Shown: in pieces, positions 23,511 through 32,595 of the stretch
How positions within the stretch are numbered: position 1 is the first letter of the stretch
How the letters are laid out: each line of letters starts with the position of its first letter
Assembly (NCBI GenBank): GCA_910578085.1
Contig: CAJTPM010000009.1
Coordinates: 1 to 64,000, forward strand
DNA length: 64,000 bases
DNA from: an uncultured Lachnospiraceae bacterium
GTDB lineage: Bacteria > Bacillota > Clostridia > Lachnospirales > Lachnospiraceae
Direction of reading: 5' to 3'
Made by a program: the position numbers and the translations under genes
The notes under the pieces: model-generated
The model's input: the letters and a program-made list of their open reading frames with translations, nothing else
The model's database searches: none
What the model was told of the DNA's origin: nothing

Positions 23511-23996
23511 TTAGTTGAACGGTACTTCGTCCGGCCCTTCCAGAGAGTCATACTTATCGGCAAACTCGTCCTCCTCGATGGTTACATACATCGTCTTCAG
23601 ATACGCCTTAACACCGGTTTTGTCGCTGACTTCCCAGTTGTATGGACGGATAGTCAGATCAACATTGCGAATCTCCGCATAGTCCAGAGAAGCAATCGAC
23701 TCATCATCCAACAGTGTTTTGGTCTTCCTTGTAACCATGTACACTTTGGGCGGAATATTATCATAACTTACCTGCACCTGAAGATAATACTTCGGCTCAT
23801 CTCCCTCTTCACGGGCTTCAAGAATGCGAATATTCCAGCCCTCGTCACCGAGCTTCTTTGCCAGATCCACGTCATCGATGATGACACAGAAGTTCCGGCT
23901 GCCTTTGCGGTTATACTTAGATTCTTTTCCAGAGAAGTTTCTAAATATAATTCTCGCGTTCTCCATAATAATGTTGTCATTCACTCTGTTAGCCAT
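23511..23996 (-). CDS. Phage single-stranded DNA-binding protein
   Basis: 161 aa. It opens MANRVNDNIIMENARIIFRN and has an OB-fold beta pattern with aromatic residues (NFCVII, YYLQVQVSYDN, PYNWEVSD) and an acidic tail ending GPDEVPFN, which resembles the C-terminal partner-binding tip of SSBs. This conserved phage family is placed next to the primase/polymerase. It coats ssDNA at the fork and likely recruits the helicase or polymerase. Start follows AAAAGGAGATAT. Confidence 0.7.
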   Translation of the reverse strand: MANRVNDNIIMENARIIFRNFSGKESKYNRKGSRNFCVIIDDVDLAKKLGDEGWNIRILEAREEGDEPKYYLQVQVSYDNIPPKVYMVTRKTKTLLDDESIASLDYAEIRNVDLTIRPYNWEVSDKTGVKAYLKTMYVTIEEDEFADKYDSLEGPDEVPFN

Positions 23997-24015
23997 TTTT
24001 TATATCTCCTTTTCT

Positions 24016-27000
24016 TTAAATAAATGGTAATTCTTCCTCTTCCGGAAGATTCATAAATTCACGCTTTGCAACAATTTCCGAAATATCATACCCAAGGTCA
24101 CAATCCATGTGGAACTCATCATCATGAAATTTCGGGCAGTCAAAACATGTAGCATACTTCATATCGCCACACGGCGGAAGCCACGGTTCGGGAATATCAA
24201 CATCCGCATCGTTTGCTCCAAGCTCCTTAACATACGGATCATCCGATACAAACCATTCAAAATCACCATACGATGAGATAGTTTTAACAGCTTCATCCAC
24301 AAGATTGTCATAATAAGACCGGTCAATATCATTTTCCTTATTCAGTTCACGAACCATTTCAGATTCAAGCCAGCGAAATCCGGATGAGCCAGTTGCAGCA
24401 TAATACTTACCATTCTGCTCCCTGAGAAGCACTCCGCCGCCAGTATCAGGCTTAACGGGACAGAAACGCCCAACTTTTCCGATAAAGTGATAGTCGTGCG
24501 CCTTATCATTCTTTTCGCAAAGTTCTGAATACCGTCCCCCTATGCCTTCCATGGTGTAACCAAATTTCTGGGCAACTTCTTCCAATGCTGTACCTCCTGC
24601 CGCACTGTGCCATGCTTTATCAATCTTATCCAGTTCTTTTTCTTCATCTGGCGTAAGCTGCGGAAGCTCCTCATTCATGTCCAAATATAAAGCCGATTTG
24701 ACTTCTTTCGTTTCCGCCATATCCTCAAAGAGAACATCTTCCTTACTGAACAAGGTCTTGAAGACATAAGGAATCTGGAACTGAGTTCCCGTTGCTGTCC
24801 ATTTGCCGAGACCATCTCCATCCTTGTATCTGGCAATATAAACAGCATCGTTTACCAGACACATTCTGTCGTATGTAGCCTCGTGTTCAAATGTATATCC
24901 GTACTTCTTACCAAAATCCATAACAAACTGGATAATCTCCGGTGTCGCATCCGGAATCTTGATGGAATCGGTCTTAATATGAGCGACCGTATATCCGCGT
25001 TTCTGCACCTCATTTTTCAAATCTACCATGAACAAAGCTCCACGCTTCGCCACGATATTATCAATGTTTCTCGAATCACGGAACGCATTCTCGAACGAAG
25101 CAGAAGTGAGACCGTAAACGGAATTGATTGCCGTCTTCAAAGCATCTGCAAGCTGCTTAGATGTCATCTCGCCATTGATTACTTTCTGAATGTAAGGAGT
25201 AAGTTTACCATCCAGCATCTTATTCACGATGTCCCAAGCCTCATGCTTGATACTTACACGACCCTCGACAATATCGCGGAACGCTGTCGTGAACTTCACT
25301 CCGAACAGAACTTCGGCAATCGCACTATGCGGATGCATAGAAGCAATATCCAGCAATGCAACATTTCCGTACATACCAGGCTCAGAATATACATAACCGC
25401 CTTCTCCAACTTCCTCTCCACGATACATGGATTTTCCGTTCTCAAAAGTATACCCAGGGAAATACGGCAAAAAGCTTCCAGCCTCACCATGAGTTTGTTG
25501 CATCATTTCCGGGCAAGCTTCCGCAAGGAAATTATACGTTGCCTCGTCAAGATCATATACCGGCTCTGCAAGATTCCGATAGTGGAACTGATCCTGCGGC
25601 TTACGCTCATTCCCAAATATAATCCTGGTTGTGAGTGTATTCGTGGTGTCATTGACTGTCATACCTGCTAAGTCAGCCAGAATCTGTCTTGCTGTCCAGT
25701 CCGCTTTCAAATAAATAAAGGCTGCTTCCGTTGCAATAACATCGTTATCACAATACTCAGCAACCTTCGTCCAAAGTTCTTCAGGAACCGGCTCATCCCA
25801 TGGAAGTCCTAATTCCTGATGATGAGTTCCTGCCTTTATAATGCGAATTTCTGTATCTGAGAAACCTTTCTTTTCCAGTTCCTTTATAGAAATATTTCCC
25901 ATCTCGATTTCAAGTTTCTTCAAACTCTTTTTATTTCCAGCGGATGCGAAATCGTAGACGTCCGTATAAGACACATTATATGCCTCACCGAAAAAGCAGT
26001 CTCTGTTAGCGCCTTTCTTTGCCCCAACGATTTTCTGTGACAAGTTATAGAGCTGTTCGTTTGTATAACCCATCAATCTCGCATACAAAATATGATTGTC
26101 GTAGCGGCGGCAGTTAAATCCTACCAGACGGAACCGCATCAGTTCTTCAATTTCAGTCGGTGTTGGGTTGATCATCCGTACAACAGGCTTTCCTTCACCT
26201 TCAATCTTCCAGTTTACGAGGAAGAGATTCGGGAATACTTCCACATCATAAAATATAAGCTTTGCCTCATCATTCTTAACGCCTTCTGATGCGTCGGCAG
26301 ACTTAAACTGCATCTTATTTACAAGCTTAATACAGTAATCTGCCTGATGGGTACTACTGGCTGCGAAAGCCAATACTGCATTTCGCATATCCGTGACATC
26401 ATAGTTCAGGTCACTGGAGTATGCGTCCTCCAGTATCTTGTAGATAAAATCGATACTGGGCTTAGTTCCGGGATGTATTTCTTTCTCCAGATTACGCTTA
26501 ATAAGTGTTCTAAGCCCTTTCTCGCTTTTGATTGCATCAAAATTTACCATTTTGTTTTCTCCTTTCATTGGTAAACCAGAGCTAATTGTTGCGATAGGCA
26601 AATCGTTACACTTCGACAATTTACGTCTCAGTGAACTTTTGCCACTGAACACCTTAACTTCTATGTGATCGTCATATATTCGACTCAGCATCGTTGGATC
26701 GCCGGTATAAATATAATGAAGATGGATTCCGGCTCCACTCTTACTCAACTCTGCATAAGTCGGCGGCCATTTACTTGCTGCTTCGAGATTCTTTTCAAAG
26801 GATTTATTACCATCCTCATCAGGAATATCAAAGTCAATAACTATATGATTCTCCGGGACTTTGACATAATGAAGCCTTGATGTGTCAAGCTCGGACAATT
26901 TTGTCGTGACTTCTTCCCATTTCTTTGTCGGAGTCTCTTTTGAACTGGCATATTGAGCTGGGAAATCTCGTCCGCAAATATCAAATTCTGATGGGAAATC

Positions 27001-28395
27001 TGAATGAACTTGTCTAAAACTGATTCTGCTATCCCCTCCAATTGATGTACCTGATTTTGTTTTTCCATTTTCACCTCCCGGATTTTTTTCGGGTTCAAAT
27101 TTTTCTGTTCTAAACCCAGAATAGTAACTGCGGACTCTTGAACCGTCTTCAAGATTAAACCGTTCGTCATAGTTCCTGAAATAGTTCTTTAGTTCCTCTT
27201 TAAATGCTCTTTGCGGCAAAGAATATAAAACTTTCGCCTCATCACAGTAGGTCTTATACATTTCCCAAGCCGCTTTTAGTGTTGTTCCGTCCTCTTTCTT
27301 GAACACATGGTATGAATCGATAATGTAATTGTAGAAATCATTTGATGCTCCAAGCATACTGATTGGAATATAATCATCGAACATACCGGTGTCGCTTAGA
27401 TATACTTCCTGACAGTGATATGCAATCGCACCAAGTTCAAACCCAACCTGCTTCACAATAGTCTTATACTCTTTTGGATTTAGTTTGTTACCGCTCGGAG
27501 ATACATCAATCAATCTTCTGATAAGACCAGACTTTGCATCTGTAATCTTTACCGGCTTATTCGTACCCATAAAGAGAAAACATTTAAACCGATTAGCATA
27601 AGTGGATTTAAACTTCTCGTTCACCGTCATCAACTCATGAGAAACCAAACTGTTCAGTCTTGTGTTATCCTCTATCCTTGACAAATCGCCATCATGCTGA
27701 ATTGCCACAAGAGGATTGCTTTTAAACGCCTCTAATGCAAACGAATTACTTGCAGAACCAAGAGCTTTAGCATCAAACACGGAATAATATCCTTCAAAAA
27801 GCTGCTGGATAATGTTTAGAACAGTAGATTTACCTGTTCCTGCTGCTCCGTATAAAACCATAAACTTCTGTAATTTCTTTGAATCGCCGGATACAACAGA
27901 GCCAATCGCCCATTCAATCTTGCGTCTTTCTTCCTCAGAATATAATACAGACATCAGCTTGTCGTAAGCAGATAAATCGCCAGCTTCAAGCGGATAATTC
28001 AGCTTTTTACTGGCGTAATCTTTTTTATTTGTTGGCGTGTTTGAAAATATAAGTTTTTCATCCAGCATATGGAAGGAATCTCTTAACTGCTTTTGGCAAT
28101 ATTTATGCCATGAGTCAATCATACCGGACTCAGCGTCCCACATGTGCAGGACTTTAATAATATCGGAGTCAAAGCGTTGGCGGTTTTCTTCAGCATACCT
28201 ATCCAATTCGCGGTCGATGAGCTGTAACGCATCCTGCTCATCCGTAGACCATAAACCGCGTTCTTCAATCCAGATAGCGTAGAAATCACCGCCTCTTATC
28301 ATAAGATCGCCGCTTTTTTTGATAATGAACTTTGGATAGATTTCTATAACACCACGCTTTTTACTACGTGTCGAAATCGTTAAAAAGTCGATCAT
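24016..28395 (-). CDS. SF3 helicase - PrimPol - family B DNA polymerase fusion
   Basis: 1459 aa in one frame. Order: short N-terminal region; D5/SF3-type helicase with GAAGTGKS (Walker A, about residue 185) and GTNKP; an AEP/PrimPol-like part with VIDFDIPDED (about 521) and SGAGIHLHYIY; a 3'-5' exonuclease (FYDVEVF about 716, YDNHILYARL, CDNDVIATEA); and a family B polymerase with motif A LLDIASMHPHS (about 1015), motif B KTAINSVYG (about 1090) and motif C KTDSIK (about 1142). Replicative helicase, primase and polymerase are thus on one chain. An internal GAAAGGAGAAAAC plus ATG at 26550 could also start an 844-aa polymerase alone. Overlaps the upstream gene by 4 bp. Confidence 0.85.
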   Translation of the reverse strand: MIDFLTISTRSKKRGVIEIYPKFIIKKSGDLMIRGGDFYAIWIEERGLWSTDEQDALQLIDRELDRYAEENRQRFDSDIIKVLHMWDAESGMIDSWHKYCQKQLRDSFHMLDEKLIFSNTPTNKKDYASKKLNYPLEAGDLSAYDKLMSVLYSEEERRKIEWAIGSVVSGDSKKLQKFMVLYGAAGTGKSTVLNIIQQLFEGYYSVFDAKALGSASNSFALEAFKSNPLVAIQHDGDLSRIEDNTRLNSLVSHELMTVNEKFKSTYANRFKCFLFMGTNKPVKITDAKSGLIRRLIDVSPSGNKLNPKEYKTIVKQVGFELGAIAYHCQEVYLSDTGMFDDYIPISMLGASNDFYNYIIDSYHVFKKEDGTTLKAAWEMYKTYCDEAKVLYSLPQRAFKEELKNYFRNYDERFNLEDGSRVRSYYSGFRTEKFEPEKNPGGENGKTKSGTSIGGDSRISFRQVHSDFPSEFDICGRDFPAQYASSKETPTKKWEEVTTKLSELDTSRLHYVKVPENHIVIDFDIPDEDGNKSFEKNLEAASKWPPTYAELSKSGAGIHLHYIYTGDPTMLSRIYDDHIEVKVFSGKSSLRRKLSKCNDLPIATISSGLPMKGENKMVNFDAIKSEKGLRTLIKRNLEKEIHPGTKPSIDFIYKILEDAYSSDLNYDVTDMRNAVLAFAASSTHQADYCIKLVNKMQFKSADASEGVKNDEAKLIFYDVEVFPNLFLVNWKIEGEGKPVVRMINPTPTEIEELMRFRLVGFNCRRYDNHILYARLMGYTNEQLYNLSQKIVGAKKGANRDCFFGEAYNVSYTDVYDFASAGNKKSLKKLEIEMGNISIKELEKKGFSDTEIRIIKAGTHHQELGLPWDEPVPEELWTKVAEYCDNDVIATEAAFIYLKADWTARQILADLAGMTVNDTTNTLTTRIIFGNERKPQDQFHYRNLAEPVYDLDEATYNFLAEACPEMMQQTHGEAGSFLPYFPGYTFENGKSMYRGEEVGEGGYVYSEPGMYGNVALLDIASMHPHSAIAEVLFGVKFTTAFRDIVEGRVSIKHEAWDIVNKMLDGKLTPYIQKVINGEMTSKQLADALKTAINSVYGLTSASFENAFRDSRNIDNIVAKRGALFMVDLKNEVQKRGYTVAHIKTDSIKIPDATPEIIQFVMDFGKKYGYTFEHEATYDRMCLVNDAVYIARYKDGDGLGKWTATGTQFQIPYVFKTLFSKEDVLFEDMAETKEVKSALYLDMNEELPQLTPDEEKELDKIDKAWHSAAGGTALEEVAQKFGYTMEGIGGRYSELCEKNDKAHDYHFIGKVGRFCPVKPDTGGGVLLREQNGKYYAATGSSGFRWLESEMVRELNKENDIDRSYYDNLVDEAVKTISSYGDFEWFVSDDPYVKELGANDADVDIPEPWLPPCGDMKYATCFDCPKFHDDEFHMDCDLGYDISEIVAKREFMNLPEEEELPFI

Positions 28396-28610
28396 TTCAT
28401 TACCTTTTCTCCTTTCCTTCCTTTAATAAAGCTTTTAACCGTTTCAAATCTCCAGTTATCCTTTCCGTTGTAGGTGAATATAAATTCCTGCTTATTTGTC
28501 TGCCTTACACGTATGCTGCTCCTACCATTCGGGAACCATATCTCTATATTCTCACCTGCATATTGCGGAAAATATAATTCAAACCATTTGTATACATCTC
28601 CATGTGCCAT
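28392..28610 (-). CDS. Small conserved phage protein, 72 aa
   Basis: MAHGDVYKWFELYFPQYAGE leads into a small beta-sheet protein (IEIWFPNGRSSIRVRQTNK) with a basic end (FIKGRKGEKVMK). Its stop overlaps the ATG of the polymerase fusion, so it is translated just before it. Conserved in the same position in related elements as far as I recall. Possibly a DNA-binding accessory of replication; unproven. Confidence 0.55.
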   Translation of the reverse strand: MAHGDVYKWFELYFPQYAGENIEIWFPNGRSSIRVRQTNKQEFIFTYNGKDNWRFETVKSFIKGRKGEKVMK

Positions 28611-28625
28611 TCAGTACCTCCGAAT

Positions 28626-29174
28626 TCATACAAATTTATCCAGGTACCAACACATCTGATACCAGATTTCAACCATTCTTAAATCCCGGTTGCAATGCTC
28701 TACGGTAAACAAACCGCCCTCGCCATTCCGTTCATATTGACGATTCAGAAACCGTTCAATTACTTCGTTTGCATAATCTTCGTCAAACTTTGCGTCCGTC
28801 ATAGAACCCAAACCTAGATTTACAATCATGTTCCAGAACCACTGACCCGTCCGGTTACCAATATCCGGGTCATCCATAATATGTTCTTCGCAACGAATAG
28901 CGAGGGCGATCATCATCTCCAAAACACTACAAGGCCGATTATCCAAATACGTTGTGATTTCGGAACTCTTGTATGAATTCTCATAACCGAAACGATATCG
29001 CAAGTTTATCCCATCGCCTTCTCGATTTCCATCCATAGGAATCGTATAGAAAAAATCCACACGATTTAAGAAACGTAAAAGTTTACGATAGGATAGACTT
29101 TTGGAGTGTCGTCGACCCAATACGAGCTGGCACATCCAGTTAAAATACTTGCTATTCAGCTCGCTCCTTGTCAT
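28626..29174 (-). CDS. Conserved phage/mobile-element protein, 182 aa
   Basis: A widespread Clostridia mobile-element family. Conserved points: ELNSKYFNWMCQLV at the start, LRYRFGYE in the middle, and NRTGQWFWNMIVNLGLGSM (about residues 107-125), then GEGGLFTVEHC. Soluble, helical, no catalytic motif recognised. Position between the membrane-anchored gene 29175 and the replication fusion suggests a role in replication or host takeover, but its function is not known. Confidence 0.65.
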   Translation of the reverse strand: MTRSELNSKYFNWMCQLVLGRRHSKSLSYRKLLRFLNRVDFFYTIPMDGNREGDGINLRYRFGYENSYKSSEITTYLDNRPCSVLEMMIALAIRCEEHIMDDPDIGNRTGQWFWNMIVNLGLGSMTDAKFDEDYANEVIERFLNRQYERNGEGGLFTVEHCNRDLRMVEIWYQMCWYLDKFV

Positions 29175-29756
29175 TTATGCCTCCCTCTGATGAGGACGTT
29201 CCTTCTGGGCTTCTGAATAAGTCCTTTCATCCATGAGAATCTCGTAGTCACACCTCAATCTGTCATTTCTTACAAAGACAGAATCGTCCTCGTATTCTCC
29301 AAAGTGTGTCAGAGATTCCATTCCAACTACGTCGTCCACATCTTCAATCTTGTCGCCTCCATCATCCACCAGAACCTGGTCTGCATAGTATGTAAGACTT
29401 ATTGTGTCATAATCCTCGTTCTCGCCAAATTCATCCGGCGAGATTACATAAGGCTTGTTTTCGACCATTTCTGTTCCCTCCGGTACATAAGCCTCGTTCT
29501 TTAATATCTCCGCATAAGTGGATATATCAGGCTTCTCTTCAAACTTTTTCAGACTTGCTTCTACACTCGGCTGCGGTTCTACGGTTATTTCAACGTCTCT
29601 AGCATCCTGTTCACGCTTTAAGAACATCTCTTTTACAGAATTGATCTCTTCCTCGGCAATCTGCTCATATTTCTTTTTTGCAAACTGCCATGTCACAATA
29701 GAACCCGTTGCAGCTCCGAGAACAAATATAATAAGTCCTGTTACTTTACTCATCAT
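29175..29756 (-). CDS. Membrane-anchored acidic protein, 193 aa
   Basis: One N-terminal hydrophobic segment (residues 6-24, GLIIFVLGAATGSIVTWQF) is followed by a coiled helix (KKYEQIAEEEINSVKEMF), then a strongly acidic region with YVISPDEFGE, a conserved signature. Topology: short N-terminus outside or in the membrane, long cytoplasmic domain. Ribosome site AGGGAGG. It overlaps the upstream small gene by 11 bp. This membrane protein family is common in phages next to the conserved 182-aa gene; function unknown. Confidence 0.6.
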   Translation of the reverse strand: MMSKVTGLIIFVLGAATGSIVTWQFAKKKYEQIAEEEINSVKEMFLKREQDARDVEITVEPQPSVEASLKKFEEKPDISTYAEILKNEAYVPEGTEMVENKPYVISPDEFGENEDYDTISLTYYADQVLVDDGGDKIEDVDDVVGMESLTHFGEYEDDSVFVRNDRLRCDYEILMDERTYSEAQKERPHQREA

Positions 29757-29910
29757 TCATGTCCTCCCTTCTTATCGTCATCACCGTAAGTGCCAATCCT
29801 GTAAACAGCATAGACACACTTAAAAGGATACCCCCAGTAATATGTCTTTTCTTGGGAGTATCCAACACATAATCCAGTATTGAAATTGTTCTTTCAAATC
29901 CTTCCATCAT
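29746..29910 (-). CDS. Small membrane protein, 54 aa
   Basis: From the ATG after AGGAGGGCGTAAG: a short amphipathic helix (FERTISILDYVLDTP), a basic KKRH turn, one hydrophobic segment (residues about 24-44, GGILLSVSMLFTGLALTVMTI) and an acidic tail (RREDMNDE). The start site overlaps the end of the 34-aa gene. Function unknown. Confidence 0.55.
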   Translation of the reverse strand: MMEGFERTISILDYVLDTPKKRHITGGILLSVSMLFTGLALTVMTIRREDMNDE

Positions 29911-29911
29911 C

Positions 29912-30016
29912 TTACGCCCTCCTGCCGTCTGATAAGAGTGCAACTCCTCCTACAAAACAAACCCCGGCCAATGCTGCAAGGGTATAAGATACGATTACCG
30001 ATACAAAATTACTCAT
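29912..30016 (-). CDS. Very small membrane protein, 34 aa
   Basis: MSNFVSVIVSYTLAALAGVC begins an almost wholly hydrophobic peptide with a short polar end (LLSDGRRA). GAAAGGAGAATAATT precedes the ATG, and the stop abuts the next ribosome site, so it tiles the operon exactly. One transmembrane helix. Function unknown. Confidence 0.5.
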   Translation of the reverse strand: MSNFVSVIVSYTLAALAGVCFVGGVALLSDGRRA

Positions 30017-30029
30017 AATTATTCTCCTT

Positions 30030-30569
30030 TCATTCATAGCTTGAAAAATAGTGGTTTTCTACTTGAAACATGGGTACCCCATACTTGCTATACTCACCGG
30101 CTGTGAAGAATATAACGTCAGTGTTGGTACGGGAAATCAATTCCTCTCTAACAAGTTGACAAATATCCTCTTTTACTTCGCAACAATCGATACGTCCGTT
30201 CCAGATTGATGAAAATTGATTTCTTTGATAGACAACATCGTAAACATTATTAGGAAAATGTTCAGAATCCACACGATTGAGGATTGTGTCAATCACGAGA
30301 CGTTTTCCTTCTTCGCATTCCCCCTCAGCTTCTGCCATCGTGACAAGTGCAATCAGTGAGATATCTTCGTATGACAAAAGATTTTCCTCTTCTTCCTGTG
30401 GTTTAGTCGTTACCATTGGTAATGTATCAACAAATATCGGTTCAGGAATCGCACTATGTATTACCGTAACATCACCTGCATACACAACCTCATCACCCAC
30501 AGCAATATCGCTATGGAAAAACATAAAAACCGATAAAAGAAGAGCAGCGATCATAGTTACTTTACGCAT
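30030..30569 (-). CDS. Secreted SleB-like cell-wall hydrolase
   Basis: 179 aa. A signal peptide (MRKVTMIAALLLSVFMFFHS) is followed by a linker and a hydrolase_2 domain: EDISLIALVTMAEAEGE, where the Glu of AEAEGE is the likely catalytic acid, then RLVIDTILNRVDS and NQFSSIWNGRID. SleB-type enzymes are lytic transglycosylases of peptidoglycan (spore cortex or vegetative wall). A secreted copy in the accessory block is away from any lysis cassette, so it may remodel the wall during lysogeny or assist exit. Start follows GGGAGTTTTCAC. Confidence 0.7.
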   Translation of the reverse strand: MRKVTMIAALLLSVFMFFHSDIAVGDEVVYAGDVTVIHSAIPEPIFVDTLPMVTTKPQEEEENLLSYEDISLIALVTMAEAEGECEEGKRLVIDTILNRVDSEHFPNNVYDVVYQRNQFSSIWNGRIDCCEVKEDICQLVREELISRTNTDVIFFTAGEYSKYGVPMFQVENHYFSSYE

Positions 30570-30593
30570 GTGAAAACTCCCTTCAAATATAAT

Positions 30594-30634
30594 AGACTAT
30601 CCTCATCTCTTTTGAGCCGAGACAAGGATAGTCT
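30594..30634 (-). terminator. Long inverted-repeat terminator after DUF6353-like paralog 2
   Basis: Perfect 10-bp arms AGACTATCCT/AGGATAGTCT with a 21-nt loop. An AAATATAA word (30585) abuts the 3' arm on the gene strand. Confidence 0.6.
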
Positions 30635-30684
30635 GCCATCGTTCGATGCCAATCTCCCGAACCGATACTGTCAAGTCCATCCAT

Positions 30685-31650
30685 TCACATCGTCTCCCAG
30701 ACGTTTCCGTCAACATTAAAATCCAGCAAAATCGCCGGATCGAGTCCATTTGCAAAATCAGAATAACTCAGATTATCAGCATACATTCCGAAATCAACGT
30801 AATTGTCGCCCACAGGATTGTCCTCGTCATAAACCCAGCCTACAACCTGACCAGCTTTTGTTCTGGGAAGTCCGAGCATCTCATACACATCATTCAGGAA
30901 CAGACGTTTCTTTGCTCTGAGTAAATCGTTTGCATAGTTCTCCTGCGCCTTGATAAACATGATGTTGTATTCATTATTCGGCTCCCAGTGAGGATTCAAG
31001 ATAGAATTCCCATCCTCGTCAACTGTATACTTCTCGAAAAATCTGGCATAGCCACTTACGTCAGACGGATTCACCACAAAGGCATTCTTTTTTACCTTTT
31101 TCTCTTTTCCGGTCTCCTCATCCACTTCAATAGTCGGTACTTTTTCTGCCTTGATATTGTACTTCAGCTCACGATCAACTTCCTGACCAAATTTCTCGAT
31201 TACACGGTTACGATACTCTTTAAAGCTCTTGTCAACAGTTGCGTAAGCCGCTGCCAGTGCCACATTTCTCTTACGAAGAATATTGTTAGATGCAAGGATG
31301 CTCGCAATCGACAAAGTCCCAATCGCAACAGCCGGCGCATAAGTTTTCACCAGTTTAAAACCTGTCTGTGCATAGACAATCGCTGTATCTTTCTTCGCAT
31401 CTTCTACAAAGTAATCTTCTCCGGATTCCGTAACACCATCTTCCTCGGCTTTATGAATTTTATCCATTTTCTCTTTAGTCTCATCCATGATCGCATCGAC
31501 TTTAAGAGTCGCCTTGCACGCCATAACAGCGCTCACAACTACACCGGCTACACCAGCCACCATAAGAATTTCCGGGCTGTGTTTCTTCATCTTGAAGCTG
31601 ACATTATTGAAAGCTCCGCTCATCTTATTCATGATTTCATCTTTTTTCAT
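30685..31650 (-). CDS. DUF6353-like membrane protein, paralog 2 (longest)
   Basis: 321 aa. SPEILMVAGVAGVVVSAVMA (first hydrophobic segment, about 25-45) and a second near 105-125 (YAPAVAIGTLSIASILA) followed by RNVALAAAYATVDKSFKEYR. The soluble C-terminal domain has NEYNIMFIKAQENYANDLL, VGWVYDEDNPVGDNYVDFG and a final DFNVDGNVWETM. This C-terminal block is repeated almost alone in the 41374 gene. Start follows AAGGAGAGTAAGTAAAC. Role unknown; the family may be a phage membrane scaffold. Confidence 0.6.
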   Translation of the reverse strand: MKKDEIMNKMSGAFNNVSFKMKKHSPEILMVAGVAGVVVSAVMACKATLKVDAIMDETKEKMDKIHKAEEDGVTESGEDYFVEDAKKDTAIVYAQTGFKLVKTYAPAVAIGTLSIASILASNNILRKRNVALAAAYATVDKSFKEYRNRVIEKFGQEVDRELKYNIKAEKVPTIEVDEETGKEKKVKKNAFVVNPSDVSGYARFFEKYTVDEDGNSILNPHWEPNNEYNIMFIKAQENYANDLLRAKKRLFLNDVYEMLGLPRTKAGQVVGWVYDEDNPVGDNYVDFGMYADNLSYSDFANGLDPAILLDFNVDGNVWETM

Positions 31651-31652
31651 GT

Positions 31653-31940
31653 TTACTTACTCTCCTTTTCCTGAATTTCTCCGCCCAATGCGGCATATCC
31701 GCAAATATCAATCCAATTGTCTTCCTTATAGACACCGGATGCGTTACGAGCTACCTTCATCAAAACCATCATGTTGGCGACATCCGTAGGAGTGACGTCA
31801 TGCTTCAAATATGCACTCCACAATGCACCAATAGAAGCAAAGCTGTCCTCTGCTTTTCCGTATGTACCCTCACGTTCTCCGTTAATGATGGTCTTGGCTG
31901 TATCCAAAATCTGGTCACGTATTAACATTGTCTCTGGCAT
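31653..31940 (-). CDS. DUF6378-like phage protein
   Basis: 95 aa. RDQILDTAKTIINGEREGTY, a GALWSAYLKHDVTPTDVA helix, and ARNASGVYKEDNWIDICGYA match a conserved all-helical phage family. It resembles small all-alpha NTP pyrophosphatases in outline, which would fit nucleotide-pool work, but the EExxE motif is absent. It overlaps nothing and is 2 bp upstream of DUF6353-like paralog 2. Start follows GGAGGAACTG. Confidence 0.65.
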   Translation of the reverse strand: MPETMLIRDQILDTAKTIINGEREGTYGKAEDSFASIGALWSAYLKHDVTPTDVANMMVLMKVARNASGVYKEDNWIDICGYAALGGEIQEKESK

Positions 31941-31954
31941 TATACAGTTCCTCC

Positions 31955-32581
31955 TTAATTTATCGGGTATGCTTTCGGCAGTTTGAGAACATAACCATCA
32001 CGTACTCTAACCGCCTTACATCCAGCGATATCCGTCCATCCATACTTGTTTACTGCGAAGTTATCGGTGGATACATCAGCAAGGTCGTACAAATCGCCAA
32101 CACTCACAACACCGTATTGACTGATGATTTCGTTCATAGCATCGAGAACTGATTCGGCATCACCACGAGTTTCAAATATAATCTCATCGTAGTCGAAGCC
32201 AGTTCTCCCGGACTGCCTGTAACTACTGCTTCGCTGTTCCTGTTCTCTACTATTTCCATAATACTTTCCGTAAGAAACCTTTGTAGTATTCGAGTTCTTC
32301 TTCTGTCTGGTTTCTCCGTAAAGAATCATGTCAACACCGTTCGTAACAATGTCGGAGATAGCTTTCTTTACCGCCGGCACAAGCACTTCCATGAAAATAT
32401 AATTTTTTACATTTCCGACATCTTCCGAAATAAAAACATCAGCAAATTTCTGCATCTCACCTTTTTTCTTAGATTTGGCAGAACCGCTGATGACTTTTTC
32501 AATTTTCTTTTCTTCTGATGATTTGTCGGGAAGAGTCTTCTGCTCATCTTTCATTTTATGGGAATTCCCTCCGTATTCCAT
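31955..32581 (-). CDS. Conserved phage protein, 208 aa
   Basis: A charged, disordered N-terminus (about 45 residues) precedes the conserved block KNYIFMEVLVPAVKKAISDI and VTNGVDMILYGE, then a Ser/Arg-rich linker and a C-terminal beta domain with NKYGWTDIAGCKAVRVRDGY. This family is widespread in Clostridia phages next to DUF6378. Two AAATATAA words lie inside it (32174, 32395). Function unknown; nucleic-acid or virion association is possible. Confidence 0.6.
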   Translation of the reverse strand: MEYGGNSHKMKDEQKTLPDKSSEEKKIEKVISGSAKSKKKGEMQKFADVFISEDVGNVKNYIFMEVLVPAVKKAISDIVTNGVDMILYGETRQKKNSNTTKVSYGKYYGNSREQEQRSSSYRQSGRTGFDYDEIIFETRGDAESVLDAMNEIISQYGVVSVGDLYDLADVSTDNFAVNKYGWTDIAGCKAVRVRDGYVLKLPKAYPIN

Positions 32582-32595
32582 TGTCCCTCTCCTTC

